Source: Bacillota bacterium
GTDB taxonomy: Bacteria; Bacillota; Clostridia; Oscillospirales; Ruminococcaceae
Assembly: GCA_023443315.1 (NCBI GenBank)
Contig: JAEZVA010000082.1
Location: 1 to 35,406 of the forward strand
Reading direction: 5' to 3'
DNA: 35,406 bases
Part shown: positions 17,793-24,539 of the stretch, in pieces
How positions within the stretch are numbered: position 1 is the first letter of the stretch
Layout of the letters: each line of letters begins with the position of its first letter
The notes under the pieces: model-generated
Told to the model about the DNA's origin: nothing
The model's database searches: none
What the model saw: the letters and a program-made list of their open reading frames with translations, nothing else
Program-made: the position numbers and the translations under genes

Positions 17793-17810
17793 TTTTATAA
17801 TAACAAAAAC

Positions 17811-17842
17811 AAGCCGCAGAGAGGGTTTCTCTGCGGCTTTTC
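17811..17842 (+). terminator. Rho-independent terminator after aroK
   Basis: 12-bp perfect stem AAGCCGCAGAGA/TCTCTGCGGCTT (17811-17822 with 17828-17839), 5-nt loop, then TTTTCTG. The following 17843-18004 contains nothing I can identify. Confidence 0.9.
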
Positions 17843-18004
17843 TGTGTACTAATCTGCCAAACTGCTTACGATTACTTGCAGAGGGACGGCAAATCGGCAG
17901 GCACACAGCTCACCCGCAGAAAAGGCAAAACTGTAATCTAATCGTACTGTGTGGCAAGCAAAAAAGCAAGGGGTTCTGGTTTTGTATTCACACATCCTTT
18001 TCAA

Positions 18005-18033
18005 TTGCGAAATAGAGGGGGATATGCTAAACT
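18005..18033 (+). promoter_or_regulatory. Possible sigma-A promoter of the dCMP deaminase gene
   Basis: TTGCGA (18005-18010), 17-bp spacer, TAAACT (18028-18033), about 47 nt upstream of the coding sequence after the predicted start of transcription. A second -10-like TATAAA lies slightly further on. Confidence 0.4.
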
Positions 18034-18086
18034 ATTTGGTATAAACAGGCCTTTGTGCCGACTACATCAAGGAAAGAGGATGTGCT

Positions 18087-18569
18087 ATGGCAAAACGAGA
18101 GGATTATCTGTCGTGGGATGAGTATTTTATGGGCATTGCGTGCATCTCGGCGCGGCGCAGCAAGGACCCATCTACCCAGGTGGGCTGCTGTATTGTTAGC
18201 GACCAAAACCGCATTGCGACGGTGGGCTACAATGGCATGCCATCGGGCTGTTCGGACGACGAATACCCGTGGGAGCGGGACGGCGACCCCCTTGACACCA
18301 AATACGTATACGTCTGCCACGCGGAGCTTAACGCCATCCTCAGCTATAACGGCGGCAGCCTGCAGGGCTTTAAGGTGTACACCACACTGTTTCCGTGCAA
18401 CGAGTGCACCAAGGCAATCATCCAAAAGGGCATTAAGGAGATTGTGTACATGGAGGACAAGTACGCCGACAGCCCCGGCGTGATTGCCGCCAAGCGCATG
18501 CTGGTTTCGGCAGGGGTTGCGTACCGCCAGTATGTGCCCGGGGGTAAGAGTGTGACGCTTTCGCTGTAA
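18087..18569 (+). CDS. dCMP deaminase family protein (ComEB type)
   Basis: 160 residues. Zinc-dependent cytidylate deaminase fold: Zn ligand His78 and catalytic Glu80 in CHAELNAIL, and Cys104/Cys107 in PCNECTK. The N-terminus WDEYFMGIACISARRSKDPSTQVG is characteristic of the dCMP deaminase/ComEB group, which converts dCMP to dUMP for dTTP synthesis. GAAAGAGG precedes the ATG. It stands alone between a possible promoter and a strong terminator. Confidence 0.9.
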   Translation: MAKREDYLSWDEYFMGIACISARRSKDPSTQVGCCIVSDQNRIATVGYNGMPSGCSDDEYPWERDGDPLDTKYVYVCHAELNAILSYNGGSLQGFKVYTTLFPCNECTKAIIQKGIKEIVYMEDKYADSPGVIAAKRMLVSAGVAYRQYVPGGKSVTLSL

Positions 18570-18627
18570 GGGGATAATGCTCTCCGCAACGTGCGGCGTT
18601 TGACGGTAGCCTATAAAGAACGGATAT

Positions 18628-18678
18628 AAAAAAGACCTTGCGCACGAACAGGCTGTGTTGTGCGCGGGGTCTTTTTTC
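18628..18678. terminator. Bidirectional terminator
   Basis: AAAAAGACC..GCGCAC / GTGCGC..GGTCTTTTTT around a 14-nt loop. A-run on the left and T-run on the right allow it to end the deaminase gene on the plus strand and the 18708 gene on the minus strand. Confidence 0.85.
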
Positions 18679-18707
18679 GTTACGGCGGGTTTTGTTTTCT
18701 AGGCAGA

Positions 18708-19178
18708 TTATTCGAGTAGGGAGGTTAGCAGTTTTACTGCTTTGTTTGCTTCAAGCTGAAAGGGGAGTGTCATTAATGTGTAGCCAAACGCAAACATCAG
18801 GAAGGGAAGCATCAAAAGCGGTTCAAATTGTCGCCCCACAATCAAATTCGCAAGTACTAAAAAACATACTGCGCCCACACAACCAAGCCAAACAAACATA
18901 AAAACGGAGATAACGGCATGCAGACGCATCACAACATCCACGATAGCGATATTGTCTTCCGTTACGCGCCCCTTGATAAGAGGCAGGAATGAGTTGTTGT
19001 AACGGATGGTGCGATGGATCGTAAAACCGTTTTCCGTTATCTTTCCCCGAAACGGGTATGTACTTGGTTCTATGCAAAAGCTGGGATACGGGGCAGTGTT
19101 ATTGCGTAGAATCTCCAATACCTGCACTTTGCTTTTATCGGTTTCAATCCGAAAACGGTTGTAAGGGAAGAATATCAT
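18708..19178 (-). CDS. Uncharacterised two-TM membrane protein
   Basis: 156 residues. A soluble N-terminal half (~80 residues, beta-rich: FRGKITENGFTIHRTIRYNNSFLPLIKG) is followed by two membrane helices (~92-115 and ~120-142) and a short tail. The layout recalls small bacterial PH-like membrane proteins found in many Firmicutes and Bacteroidetes, but I do not recognise a named family. ATG 19178 is preferred for its TAGGAGA 9 nt upstream over a TTG two codons earlier. More AT-rich than neighbours. It lies 33 nt after the next gene, likely co-transcribed. Confidence 0.65.
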   Translation of the reverse strand: MIFFPYNRFRIETDKSKVQVLEILRNNTAPYPSFCIEPSTYPFRGKITENGFTIHRTIRYNNSFLPLIKGRVTEDNIAIVDVVMRLHAVISVFMFVWLGCVGAVCFLVLANLIVGRQFEPLLMLPFLMFAFGYTLMTLPFQLEANKAVKLLTSLLE

Positions 19179-19211
19179 AGTCAATATCTCCTACGGCAGG
19201 ATGTGTGTGGG

Positions 19212-19535
19212 TTATAAACCGTTGCGAACAATATCCAACCGCTTCTTAATGTTTAATGTACCCCAATAATCAGTTATGGCGAAGCCTGTACCTATATCCA
19301 AAAACAATCTGTATGCTGCAAGAAATATAGTTTTTGAACCGCATTCCATTTTTAACATTGTACCAATTCCGTTAAGTTTAAACAACTCAAGGCAATGAAT
19401 TGTATTTAGAGCAACCCGTTCTTTCTTTGATACGATAAAAATATTATCGTTTTCATCAAGTATAATACCCTTTTCAACGAGTGTTTCCAAGCCGATGGAT
19501 TCGCCCACAAAATATATAACTTTATAGCTTTTCAA
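19212..19535 (-). CDS. Small uncharacterised protein
   Basis: About 107 residues, no signal peptide or membrane segment. The sequence is beta-rich at the start (YKVIYFVGE), then ENDNIFIVSKKERVALNTIHCLELFKLNG, then a helical end. I do not recognise the family. The likely start is TTG 19535 with GAGGTG 9 nt upstream; a GTG at 19571 would add 12 residues but has no ribosome binding site. Like its partner at 18708 it is clearly more AT-rich than the flanking genes, which suggests separate origin or low expression. Confidence 0.55.
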   Translation of the reverse strand: MKSYKVIYFVGESIGLETLVEKGIILDENDNIFIVSKKERVALNTIHCLELFKLNGIGTMLKMECGSKTIFLAAYRLFLDIGTGFAITDYWGTLNIKKRLDIVRNGL

Positions 19536-19645
19536 TTCAAAATACACCTCACTACTCTTTATTGTTGGCACCTACTATGTGCGCGTACATAAAATCCCCC
19601 ACCAAACGCCTTCGCAAACCGTTAAGTAGCTTTTGCCGTCATAAA

Positions 19646-19694
19646 CCATAAAAAATAAGGAAGGGCGCGGAGCCAGTCCGCGCCCTTCCTTATT
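19646..19694 (-). terminator. Strong terminator of the Ntn-hydrolase gene
   Basis: 18-bp perfect inverted repeat (19654-19671 with 19677-19694), arms starting AATAAGGAAGGGCGCGGA, loop of 5 nt, followed on the minus strand by TTTT. Very stable for its size. Confidence 0.9.
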
Positions 19695-19767
19695 ATACCT
19701 TGCACTGCGTAAAATGTCCATATGTGTAAAACTGTGGGTAAGCTCGTCGATGCTGCGGGTTTCCGCT

Positions 19768-20811
19768 TTACCGCAGAGCGTATTCGTATACGTTGTCGTA
19801 CCGCTCCTCCACTGCAATGTGTGCAGTGAGGGCGGCGGTGTCGTATACCACCGACCATCGCGTGCGGTCGGGGATGGCAACCTTCGAGAGTAGCTCCATC
19901 GCGGAGTCCGTGCCGATGATGCCCCCGCTTGCGGACAGGGTGGTTTCTATCGTGTCAAAACGCTCAAACTCGTTAAAGCCCTCGCCTAGGTTTACACCGT
20001 CTGCCATCACAAAGTTGGTGGCAATCTCATATGGCTCGGCGCTGCGGATAGCGTGGAGAGCGCCCTGCCAAAACTCGATGACCGCAGCGTCCCCGGCGGC
20101 GTCCGAAACAAGGTAGTGGCACTGCACATCCCCCGAAAAGTACAGGTTGTAGTCGGAAATAAGTTCAACCGCTTCCTCCACCGTCGCCGCTTTGTCGAGC
20201 ATGAGCCGGATGGCGGTGGTGGTGTTGAGCATCACGCGCCCGTCCTCGTAGGGTGGCTGCGCCTCGGGCACCGCAAGTAGGGCGACGCACAGCCCCGCTT
20301 CGTTCATGCCGTCAAACGGCAGGTAGGGTGCGGCGAGCGTCAAAAAGCTGTTAAATGAACCGGGCGTGGGCAGGTTGCCCTGCCCATAGCCCGCAAACGA
20401 CAGATTCACGGTGGATACCGACGCGTACCCGTTTTCGGGTGTGGTTGTAACAACCAGAGCGGGGGCGTAATCAAAGTCGAAGTTGCGCCCGTATATGCCG
20501 CCGCCCGTCTCATTCTGTGCGTAAAACGCCGAGCACCCCGCACCCGTGACATTAAAATCAAACGGCACACCCTTTAGCAGCCTGTTTACAACAAACTGCT
20601 CGATATCGCGGTCGGTCTGCGCGCCCACCTTTAAAAAGTCGTCAAAGCCGTAGTCGCCGTAATAGGTCATGGTAAACAAAGGCAAGTCCCCCTGCTGTTT
20701 TAGGGAGGATAGGCTGCGTAGATCGTTAAAGAATAGCACACCCCCTACCACACCGGTAAGCAGTATCAGCGCCATAAGCGCAAGCAATAGTCGTTTTACA
20801 GTCTTGTTCAT
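19768..20811 (-). CDS. Membrane-anchored linear amide C-N hydrolase (Ntn family)
   Basis: 347 residues. A single N-terminal membrane anchor (~8-30) places the enzyme outside the cell. The rest resembles the choloylglycine hydrolase / acyl-CoA:6-APA acyltransferase (AAT) group of Ntn-hydrolases: GAGCSAFYAQN with the predicted nucleophile Cys93, GRNFDFDYAP, a central NLSFAGYGQG, PFDGMNEAGLCVALLAVP and late ATNF. As the Cys is internal it would need autocleavage at Gly92-Cys93 to become N-terminal, as in AAT. Substrates of the family are bile-acid or acyl-amino-acid amides and penicillins; none can be assigned. GGGGTG lies 8 nt before ATG 20811. Confidence 0.82.
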   Translation of the reverse strand: MNKTVKRLLLALMALILLTGVVGGVLFFNDLRSLSSLKQQGDLPLFTMTYYGDYGFDDFLKVGAQTDRDIEQFVVNRLLKGVPFDFNVTGAGCSAFYAQNETGGGIYGRNFDFDYAPALVVTTTPENGYASVSTVNLSFAGYGQGNLPTPGSFNSFLTLAAPYLPFDGMNEAGLCVALLAVPEAQPPYEDGRVMLNTTTAIRLMLDKAATVEEAVELISDYNLYFSGDVQCHYLVSDAAGDAAVIEFWQGALHAIRSAEPYEIATNFVMADGVNLGEGFNEFERFDTIETTLSASGGIIGTDSAMELLSKVAIPDRTRWSVVYDTAALTAHIAVEERYDNVYEYALR

Positions 20812-20835
20812 CGGTCGTACACCCCATGTAGTCAC

Positions 20836-20866
20836 AAAAATAGAGGGCGGAGCAGTGCCCGCCCTC
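20836..20866 (-). terminator. Terminator after the 20929 gene
   Basis: 8-bp stem GAGGGCGG/CCGCCCTC (20843-20850 with 20859-20866), followed on the minus strand by TATTTTTG. Confidence 0.75.
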
Positions 20867-20928
20867 GTGCTAATTATACCGAACCCTTCCCCGCGTGTCT
20901 ATCCTGCCGATCAGGTAGCGATGAAGGC

Positions 20929-21477
20929 TTACTCCTCGTTTGCCCAAGCGTCGAGCTTTTTCATCACCTCGTCGCGGGTTTTGGTACAGATGTCGGGTAG
21001 CGCACCGCCCAGCGCCTTGCCCGCCTCGGCAAAGCCCTTTTCGATGGCGGCCTTGAGCGTCGCTAGCTTTGACGGGTCGTCCCCGCTCACGGCAACGGCA
21101 AACGCAACAATGCGGTCACTGACCGCCTTAACGCCCCACTCGCCGTCCTCCGAGATTGCTTGTCTTGCCTTCTCCACGGTGTCGGTGTCGATGGTAAGCT
21201 TTCCCGCGCTTCCTTGATTGACAATCAGCTTATGGATATACGCGCGCAGGTTTTCCGAGATTCTCTCCGTCTCCTGCTTTAACCGCGCAATGGTTTCGCT
21301 GTCGGGCTTTACCCTGCCTGCTTTTGTATAGGTGCCGCTCGACGTGCCGGGTTTTGATGTTTGCTCAAACGTGTCTACCACGCCGCTTTTCTGCTGCGCC
21401 GATGCAGTAGAATCTGTTTTAAAGACACGGCTAGTGGCGTATGCCGCCGTTTGTCCTGTATTTATGCGTTCTATCAT
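20929..21477 (-). CDS. Uncharacterised soluble protein (DUF5610-like C-terminus)
   Basis: 182 residues, soluble, no signal. The first ~60 residues are low-complexity, Ser/Thr-rich (NTGQTAAYATSRVF). The C-terminal ~90 residues form an amphipathic helical domain with a pattern (VSDRIVAFAVAVSGDDPSKL, AIEKGFAEAGKALGG, LPDICTKT, MKKLDAWANEE) that recurs in Firmicutes proteins of unknown role and resembles DUF5610. I cannot assign a function. The start ATG 21477 is about 12 nt from AAAGG; ATG 21489 is nearly on top of the same site. Confidence 0.65.
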   Translation of the reverse strand: MIERINTGQTAAYATSRVFKTDSTASAQQKSGVVDTFEQTSKPGTSSGTYTKAGRVKPDSETIARLKQETERISENLRAYIHKLIVNQGSAGKLTIDTDTVEKARQAISEDGEWGVKAVSDRIVAFAVAVSGDDPSKLATLKAAIEKGFAEAGKALGGALPDICTKTRDEVMKKLDAWANEE

Positions 21478-21671
21478 TGTAATGACCATACCTTTCCGGC
21501 GCGCTGCACCAAAAAGGCACAAGGCACCATGAGAATAGCATGCGGCTCTGCCGCAGGCGGCACTGTTTTGCGACAGTGATTGCTCTTAAGCTTCTTTAAT
21601 CCAATTATCGGCACAAATGCAATAAACTTAAGCAGCAGGGCTCGGGTTTGTGCCATCTATTTTAATGTCCC

Positions 21672-21714
21672 CATAAAACAAACCCGCCGCAAGAGCACAC
21701 AGCCTTTGCAGCGG
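21672..21714 (-). terminator. Terminator of tyrA
   Basis: On the minus strand CCGCTGCAA / TTGCGGCGG (9 bp, one G-T) with a 13-nt loop, then GTTTGTTTTATG. It starts 17 nt after the tyrA stop. Confidence 0.7.
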
Positions 21715-21730
21715 ATAAAAAGTGAAAGTG

Positions 21731-22576
21731 TTACAGCCCCTCTTTGATCTCGCGTCCCTCGCGCAACAGCTGCGTTAATGTGTCGCTGTCTTGTGCAGTA
21801 AGCGCCGAGCGGTACGCGGTCAGGTTGTCGATGAGCAGGGTCAGCTCGTCGGTTAGGTAGTCGGCGTTGTGCAAGAACAGCTCGCACCACATCGCCTCGT
21901 TGAGCTTCGCAACACGGGTCAAATCCTTAAAGCTGCCCGCGCTGTAGCCGTCGTGCTCAGTAGCCCGCGGGCTTTTGACATACGCGTTTGAGAGCACGTG
22001 CGCAAGCTGCGAGGTAAAGGCAATCACACCGTCGTGATGCGCGGGGGTGGTAACCACCGTCTGCCGAAAGCCCAGCTCGCGCGCAAGGGTCTTTAGCATG
22101 GTTACCGCCTGCGCCTGCGCTGCGTCGTCCGGTCGGGTGGGGGTAAGGATGAATGACGCGCCCGAAAATAACGTGGGCAGCGAGTGCGCAAACCCCGAGA
22201 ATTCGCGCCCCGCCATCGGGTGCCCGCCCACAAACACTTGCCCCGCATCCCGGCAGGGCGCGTCCAGCGCGTCACACACCGCCCGCTTTACACCGCACAG
22301 GTCAGTAATGATGCATCCCTTTTTCAAAAGGGGCAGCCTCGCCAGCACCTCCGTTATTGTGGCGGCAGGGTATAAGGCGACAAACAACAGGTCGCACCGC
22401 GCAAGGACGGCGTCGTCAAGGCGCTTGTCTATGGCGCTCTCGGTAAGCGCTTGCAATACGGCGTCTTCATTGATGTCATAGCCCGCCACGATGTGCGGCG
22501 TGTTTTGTTTTATCGCTTTGGCAAACGAGCCGCCGATTAGCCCGAGCCCAATTACGCCGATGGTTAAGGTTTGCAT
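21731..22576 (-). CDS. tyrA: Prephenate dehydrogenase
   Basis: 281 residues. NAD-dependent oxidative decarboxylation of prephenate to 4-hydroxyphenylpyruvate, the tyrosine branch. Rossmann motif GLGLIGGS (10-17), acidic end of the second strand (GYDINED), TDLCGVKRAV, GGHPMAGREFSG with the catalytic His119, and TPAHHDGVIAFTSQLAHVL. It lacks an ACT or chorismate-mutase domain, so direct Tyr feedback through an ACT domain is not expected. The ATG at 22576 has GTGAGGAA ~8 nt upstream. DAHP synthase is 500 bp upstream on the same strand, with a plus-strand ORF between. Confidence 0.92.
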   Translation of the reverse strand: MQTLTIGVIGLGLIGGSFAKAIKQNTPHIVAGYDINEDAVLQALTESAIDKRLDDAVLARCDLLFVALYPAATITEVLARLPLLKKGCIITDLCGVKRAVCDALDAPCRDAGQVFVGGHPMAGREFSGFAHSLPTLFSGASFILTPTRPDDAAQAQAVTMLKTLARELGFRQTVVTTPAHHDGVIAFTSQLAHVLSNAYVKSPRATEHDGYSAGSFKDLTRVAKLNEAMWCELFLHNADYLTDELTLLIDNLTAYRSALTAQDSDTLTQLLREGREIKEGL

Positions 22577-22666
22577 CGAAAAATTCCTCACTTTTTATTG
22601 ATACACTGCGTGTAAAGCCAAAAATCGACCACAATAAAGATAGCAAAGGGGGTTACATCAAAAAGG

Positions 22667-22695
22667 TTTACTGTTATTGGATAATGTGAGATAAT
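22667..22695 (+). promoter_or_regulatory. Possible promoter of the 82-residue secreted protein
   Basis: TTTACT (22667-22672), 17-bp spacer, GATAAT (22690-22695), ~90 bp ahead of the ORF at 22787. The divergent tyrA promoter must lie in the same 210-bp AT-rich gap but was not resolved. Confidence 0.4.
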
Positions 22696-22786
22696 ATGCT
22701 TAAGAAGTAAACACATAAAAATACTAGACGGAGTAATGTGCCTTAACCGTGTTTGCTATTCATAAAAAGGAGATGTAACAAATTTT

Positions 22787-23035
22787 ATGAAAAAAACTGT
22801 TTCGTTCATGCTGGTTGCTCTTTTACTGCTTTCTATTCCGGCGGTCTCTCGTTTTAATAAACCCTTTGCTGTTGAGATTTCAACGGACGTTGGCGACTAC
22901 AGAGTAGTTTTGACTGATAATGATTTAATATCTTTGCCACCCTTGGAACTGGATAGGCAACTGAAGGCATTAATAGAGGATGTTGCTGCGGGCACAGCCA
23001 CACCATTTACAAGGGCTAAACAGTTAGGTGAATAA
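22787..23035 (+). CDS. Small secreted protein, unknown
   Basis: 82 residues. A Sec signal peptide (MKKTVSFMLVALLLLSIPAVS) is followed by a short mature part with a beta-strand pair (VEISTDVGDYRVVLTDND) and a charged helix. No known family. The AAGGAG motif lies ~14 nt from the ATG, longer than ideal, and includes a start-stop ATGTAA in between. It sits alone between divergent tyrA and convergent DAHP synthase. Real but weakly expressed is my best guess. Confidence 0.55.
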   Translation: MKKTVSFMLVALLLLSIPAVSRFNKPFAVEISTDVGDYRVVLTDNDLISLPPLELDRQLKALIEDVAAGTATPFTRAKQLGE

Positions 23036-23075
23036 AATGGAGCACAACCCAAAGAGACAAATGTGGGGGTACACC

Positions 23076-23097
23076 CCAGCACCCCGGCTGGCGTTTT
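23076..23097 (+). terminator. Weak terminator between convergent genes
   Basis: CCAGC/GCTGG with a 6-nt loop then CGTTTTC, lying between the 82-residue ORF and the end of DAHP synthase. Short stem, so low confidence. Confidence 0.3.
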
Positions 23098-23104
23098 CGA
23101 ACGC

Positions 23105-24121
23105 TTAAGATGTGGCAATCCTGCGCGAGGCATCCATGATGCAGCGAAAATCCTTCATCATGCATTCAAACTCGTCGGGTCGCAAAGACTGCGGACCATC
23201 CGACAGCGCCTTTTCGGGGTTGTTGTGTACCTCAATAATCAGTCCGTCACAGCCTGCGGCAATGGCCGCCATCGAGAGCGGGCGCACCATCCACGAGATG
23301 CCCGCCGCGTGGCTGGGGTCTACCATTACGGGCAGGTGCGACAGCTTGTGCAGCAGCGGGATGGCGGAGATGTCAAGGGTGTTGCGCGTCGCGGTCTCAA
23401 AGGTGCGTATGCCGCGCTCGCACAAAATAACCTGCTCGTTGCCGCCCGCCATGATGTACTCGGCGCTCATCAGCAGCTCCTCCATGGTATTGGCAAGCCC
23501 GCGCTTTAGCAGGATGGGCTTACTCGTTTTGCCAAGCAGCTTTAACAGCTCGAAGTTCTGCATGTTTCTGGCACCCACCTGAATCACATCCACTTCGTCA
23601 AACAGCGGCAGCTGGTCGCTGGACATAATCTCGGTTACGATGGGCAGCCCCGTCAGCTCCCGCGCTTTGCACAACAGCTCGATGCCCTCGGCGCGCAGCC
23701 CCTGAAACGCATAGGGAGAGGTGCGCGGCTTAAATGCACCGCCGCGCAGCATCGACGCGCCCGCCTTCTTAACGGCTACCGCCACCTCGCAGATCTGCTC
23801 CTCGCTTTCTACCGAGCAGGGACCCGCGATAACCGGCATGTGCCCTCCGCCGATCTTCACATTCCCCACCGTCACTACGGTGTCGTCGGGGTGGAACTTG
23901 CGGTTTGCGTTTTTGTACGGCTCGGTTATGCGCTTGACCGACTCTACATACGGCAACGCGCCGATGGCGTCGATATCCACCCGTGTGACATCGCCCACCA
24001 GCCCCACGATGGTGGTGTGCACACCTTTGGATAGATGCACCTTGACGCCGTCCTTCTCTACAAGGCTGCAAAACTGTGAAAGCTGGTCTTCGCTTGTGCC
24101 GCGTTTAACAACAACAATCAT
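23105..24121 (-). CDS. aroF: 3-deoxy-7-phosphoheptulonate (DAHP) synthase, type I beta
   Basis: 338 residues. Condenses phosphoenolpyruvate with erythrose 4-phosphate, the entry step of the shikimate pathway. The N-terminal ~70 residues are the ferredoxin-like (FL) regulatory domain found in Thermotoga- and Bacillus-type enzymes, which confers allosteric control (by Tyr/Phe in Thermotoga). The TIM barrel shows VIAGPCSVES (97-106), the PEP-binding RGGAFKPRTSPY (126-137), ILLKRGL, and VDPSHAAG near the C-terminus. The ATG has GGGAGGG 6-7 nt upstream. The gene is preceded by a leader with a Tyr-rich peptide and terminator (24151-24398), so transcription is probably attenuated by tyrosyl-tRNA status. 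Confidence 0.94.
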   Translation of the reverse strand: MIVVVKRGTSEDQLSQFCSLVEKDGVKVHLSKGVHTTIVGLVGDVTRVDIDAIGALPYVESVKRITEPYKNANRKFHPDDTVVTVGNVKIGGGHMPVIAGPCSVESEEQICEVAVAVKKAGASMLRGGAFKPRTSPYAFQGLRAEGIELLCKARELTGLPIVTEIMSSDQLPLFDEVDVIQVGARNMQNFELLKLLGKTSKPILLKRGLANTMEELLMSAEYIMAGGNEQVILCERGIRTFETATRNTLDISAIPLLHKLSHLPVMVDPSHAAGISWMVRPLSMAAIAAGCDGLIIEVHNNPEKALSDGPQSLRPDEFECMMKDFRCIMDASRRIATS

Positions 24122-24150
24122 TGTATGACCCTCCCAAATTAAAGCAAAAT

Positions 24151-24187
24151 AAAACGGGCGGCGCTTTCTGTCTCAAAAGCGCCGCCC
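24151..24187 (-). terminator. Leader terminator (attenuator) upstream of DAHP synthase
   Basis: 12-bp stem GGGCGGCGCTTT/AAAGCGCCGCCC (+ 24156-24167 with 24176-24187), 8-nt loop, then GTTTTATTTTG on the minus strand. It ends ~30 nt before the DAHP synthase ATG and lies after the promoter, so it must be read through for expression. That is the definition of an attenuator site. Confidence 0.85.
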
Positions 24188-24217
24188 TATTACGTTACCC
24201 GTTTATTACGGTGTAAT

Positions 24218-24331
24218 TCAGCGAACCCGGTTTGATAACAGCCTGCCATGTGCATACCCTATTAAGCCCGTGCGGTACAAATACCCCGAGCGATAATAAT
24301 AGCGGTACGAAGGGCTAGTAAACTGTGTCAT
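24218..24331 (-). CDS. Tyrosine-rich leader peptide (37 residues), attenuation sensor
   Basis: Short ORF in the leader of DAHP synthase, too small for normal gene calling. ATG at 24331, TGA at 24218-24220. Residues 9-19 read YRYYYRSGYLY: six Tyr codons in eleven, with a seventh at residue 26; 7 of 37 overall. GGGAGG lies 13 nt upstream of the ATG, an acceptable but long spacing. Immediately after the stop a hairpin (CCGT/ACGG and ATTAC/GTAAT, 24189-24217) abuts the attenuator stem. A second pairing would enclose the ORF: AATCCGG (24337-24343) with CCGGGTT (24224-24230), and TGATA (24331-24335) with TATCA (24233-24237), partly covering the start. Low charged tRNA-Tyr should stall ribosomes here and change folding. 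The antiterminator pairing was not resolved. Confidence 0.72.
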   Translation of the reverse strand: MTQFTSPSYRYYYRSGYLYRTGLIGYAHGRLLSNRVR

Positions 24332-24369
24332 ATCAGCCGGATTGCCTCCCTCTTTTTGGACTTTGTCCT

Positions 24370-24398
24370 ATCATATCAGGTTGACCCGCGGTTGTCAA
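24370..24398 (-). promoter_or_regulatory. Strong sigma-A promoter of the DAHP synthase leader
   Basis: On the minus strand TTGACA (+ 24393-24398), 17-bp spacer, TATGAT (+ 24370-24375). Expected start of transcription near 24363, giving a ~240-nt leader before the DAHP synthase ATG at 24121. Confidence 0.85.
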
Positions 24399-24464
24399 CG
24401 CTTTTTTGAGTAAAAGCTTTAAATCGATAAAGTGTTCGGATGCCAGTTTGTAGTTTTAACGCAT

Positions 24465-24504
24465 AAAACAAGGCGGTCTTGCCAGCACTCGGCAAAACCG
24501 CCTT
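24465..24504 (-). terminator. Terminator of the lipoprotein/DUF4870 unit
   Basis: On the minus strand AAGGCGGTTTTGCC...GGCAAGACCGCCTT (one unpaired base) followed by GTTTTATG. It isolates the DAHP synthase promoter from upstream read-through. Confidence 0.85.
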
Positions 24505-24539
24505 CGCGTTTTGTACATTACAGAGCTGCGCAGGGGTAG

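Noticed and set aside
24121..24363. T-box or other riboswitch in the DAHP synthase leader
   Set aside because: The T-box core (AGGGTGGNACCGCG) is absent; TTTGTACCGC only partly resembles it and coincides with Tyr-Arg codons of the leader ORF.
24151..24363. 6S RNA or free-standing small RNA
   Set aside because: A promoter, hairpin and terminator fit a ~200-nt RNA, but the Tyr-rich ORF, and the DAHP synthase gene ~30 nt later, explain the layout better. An Rfam search would decide.
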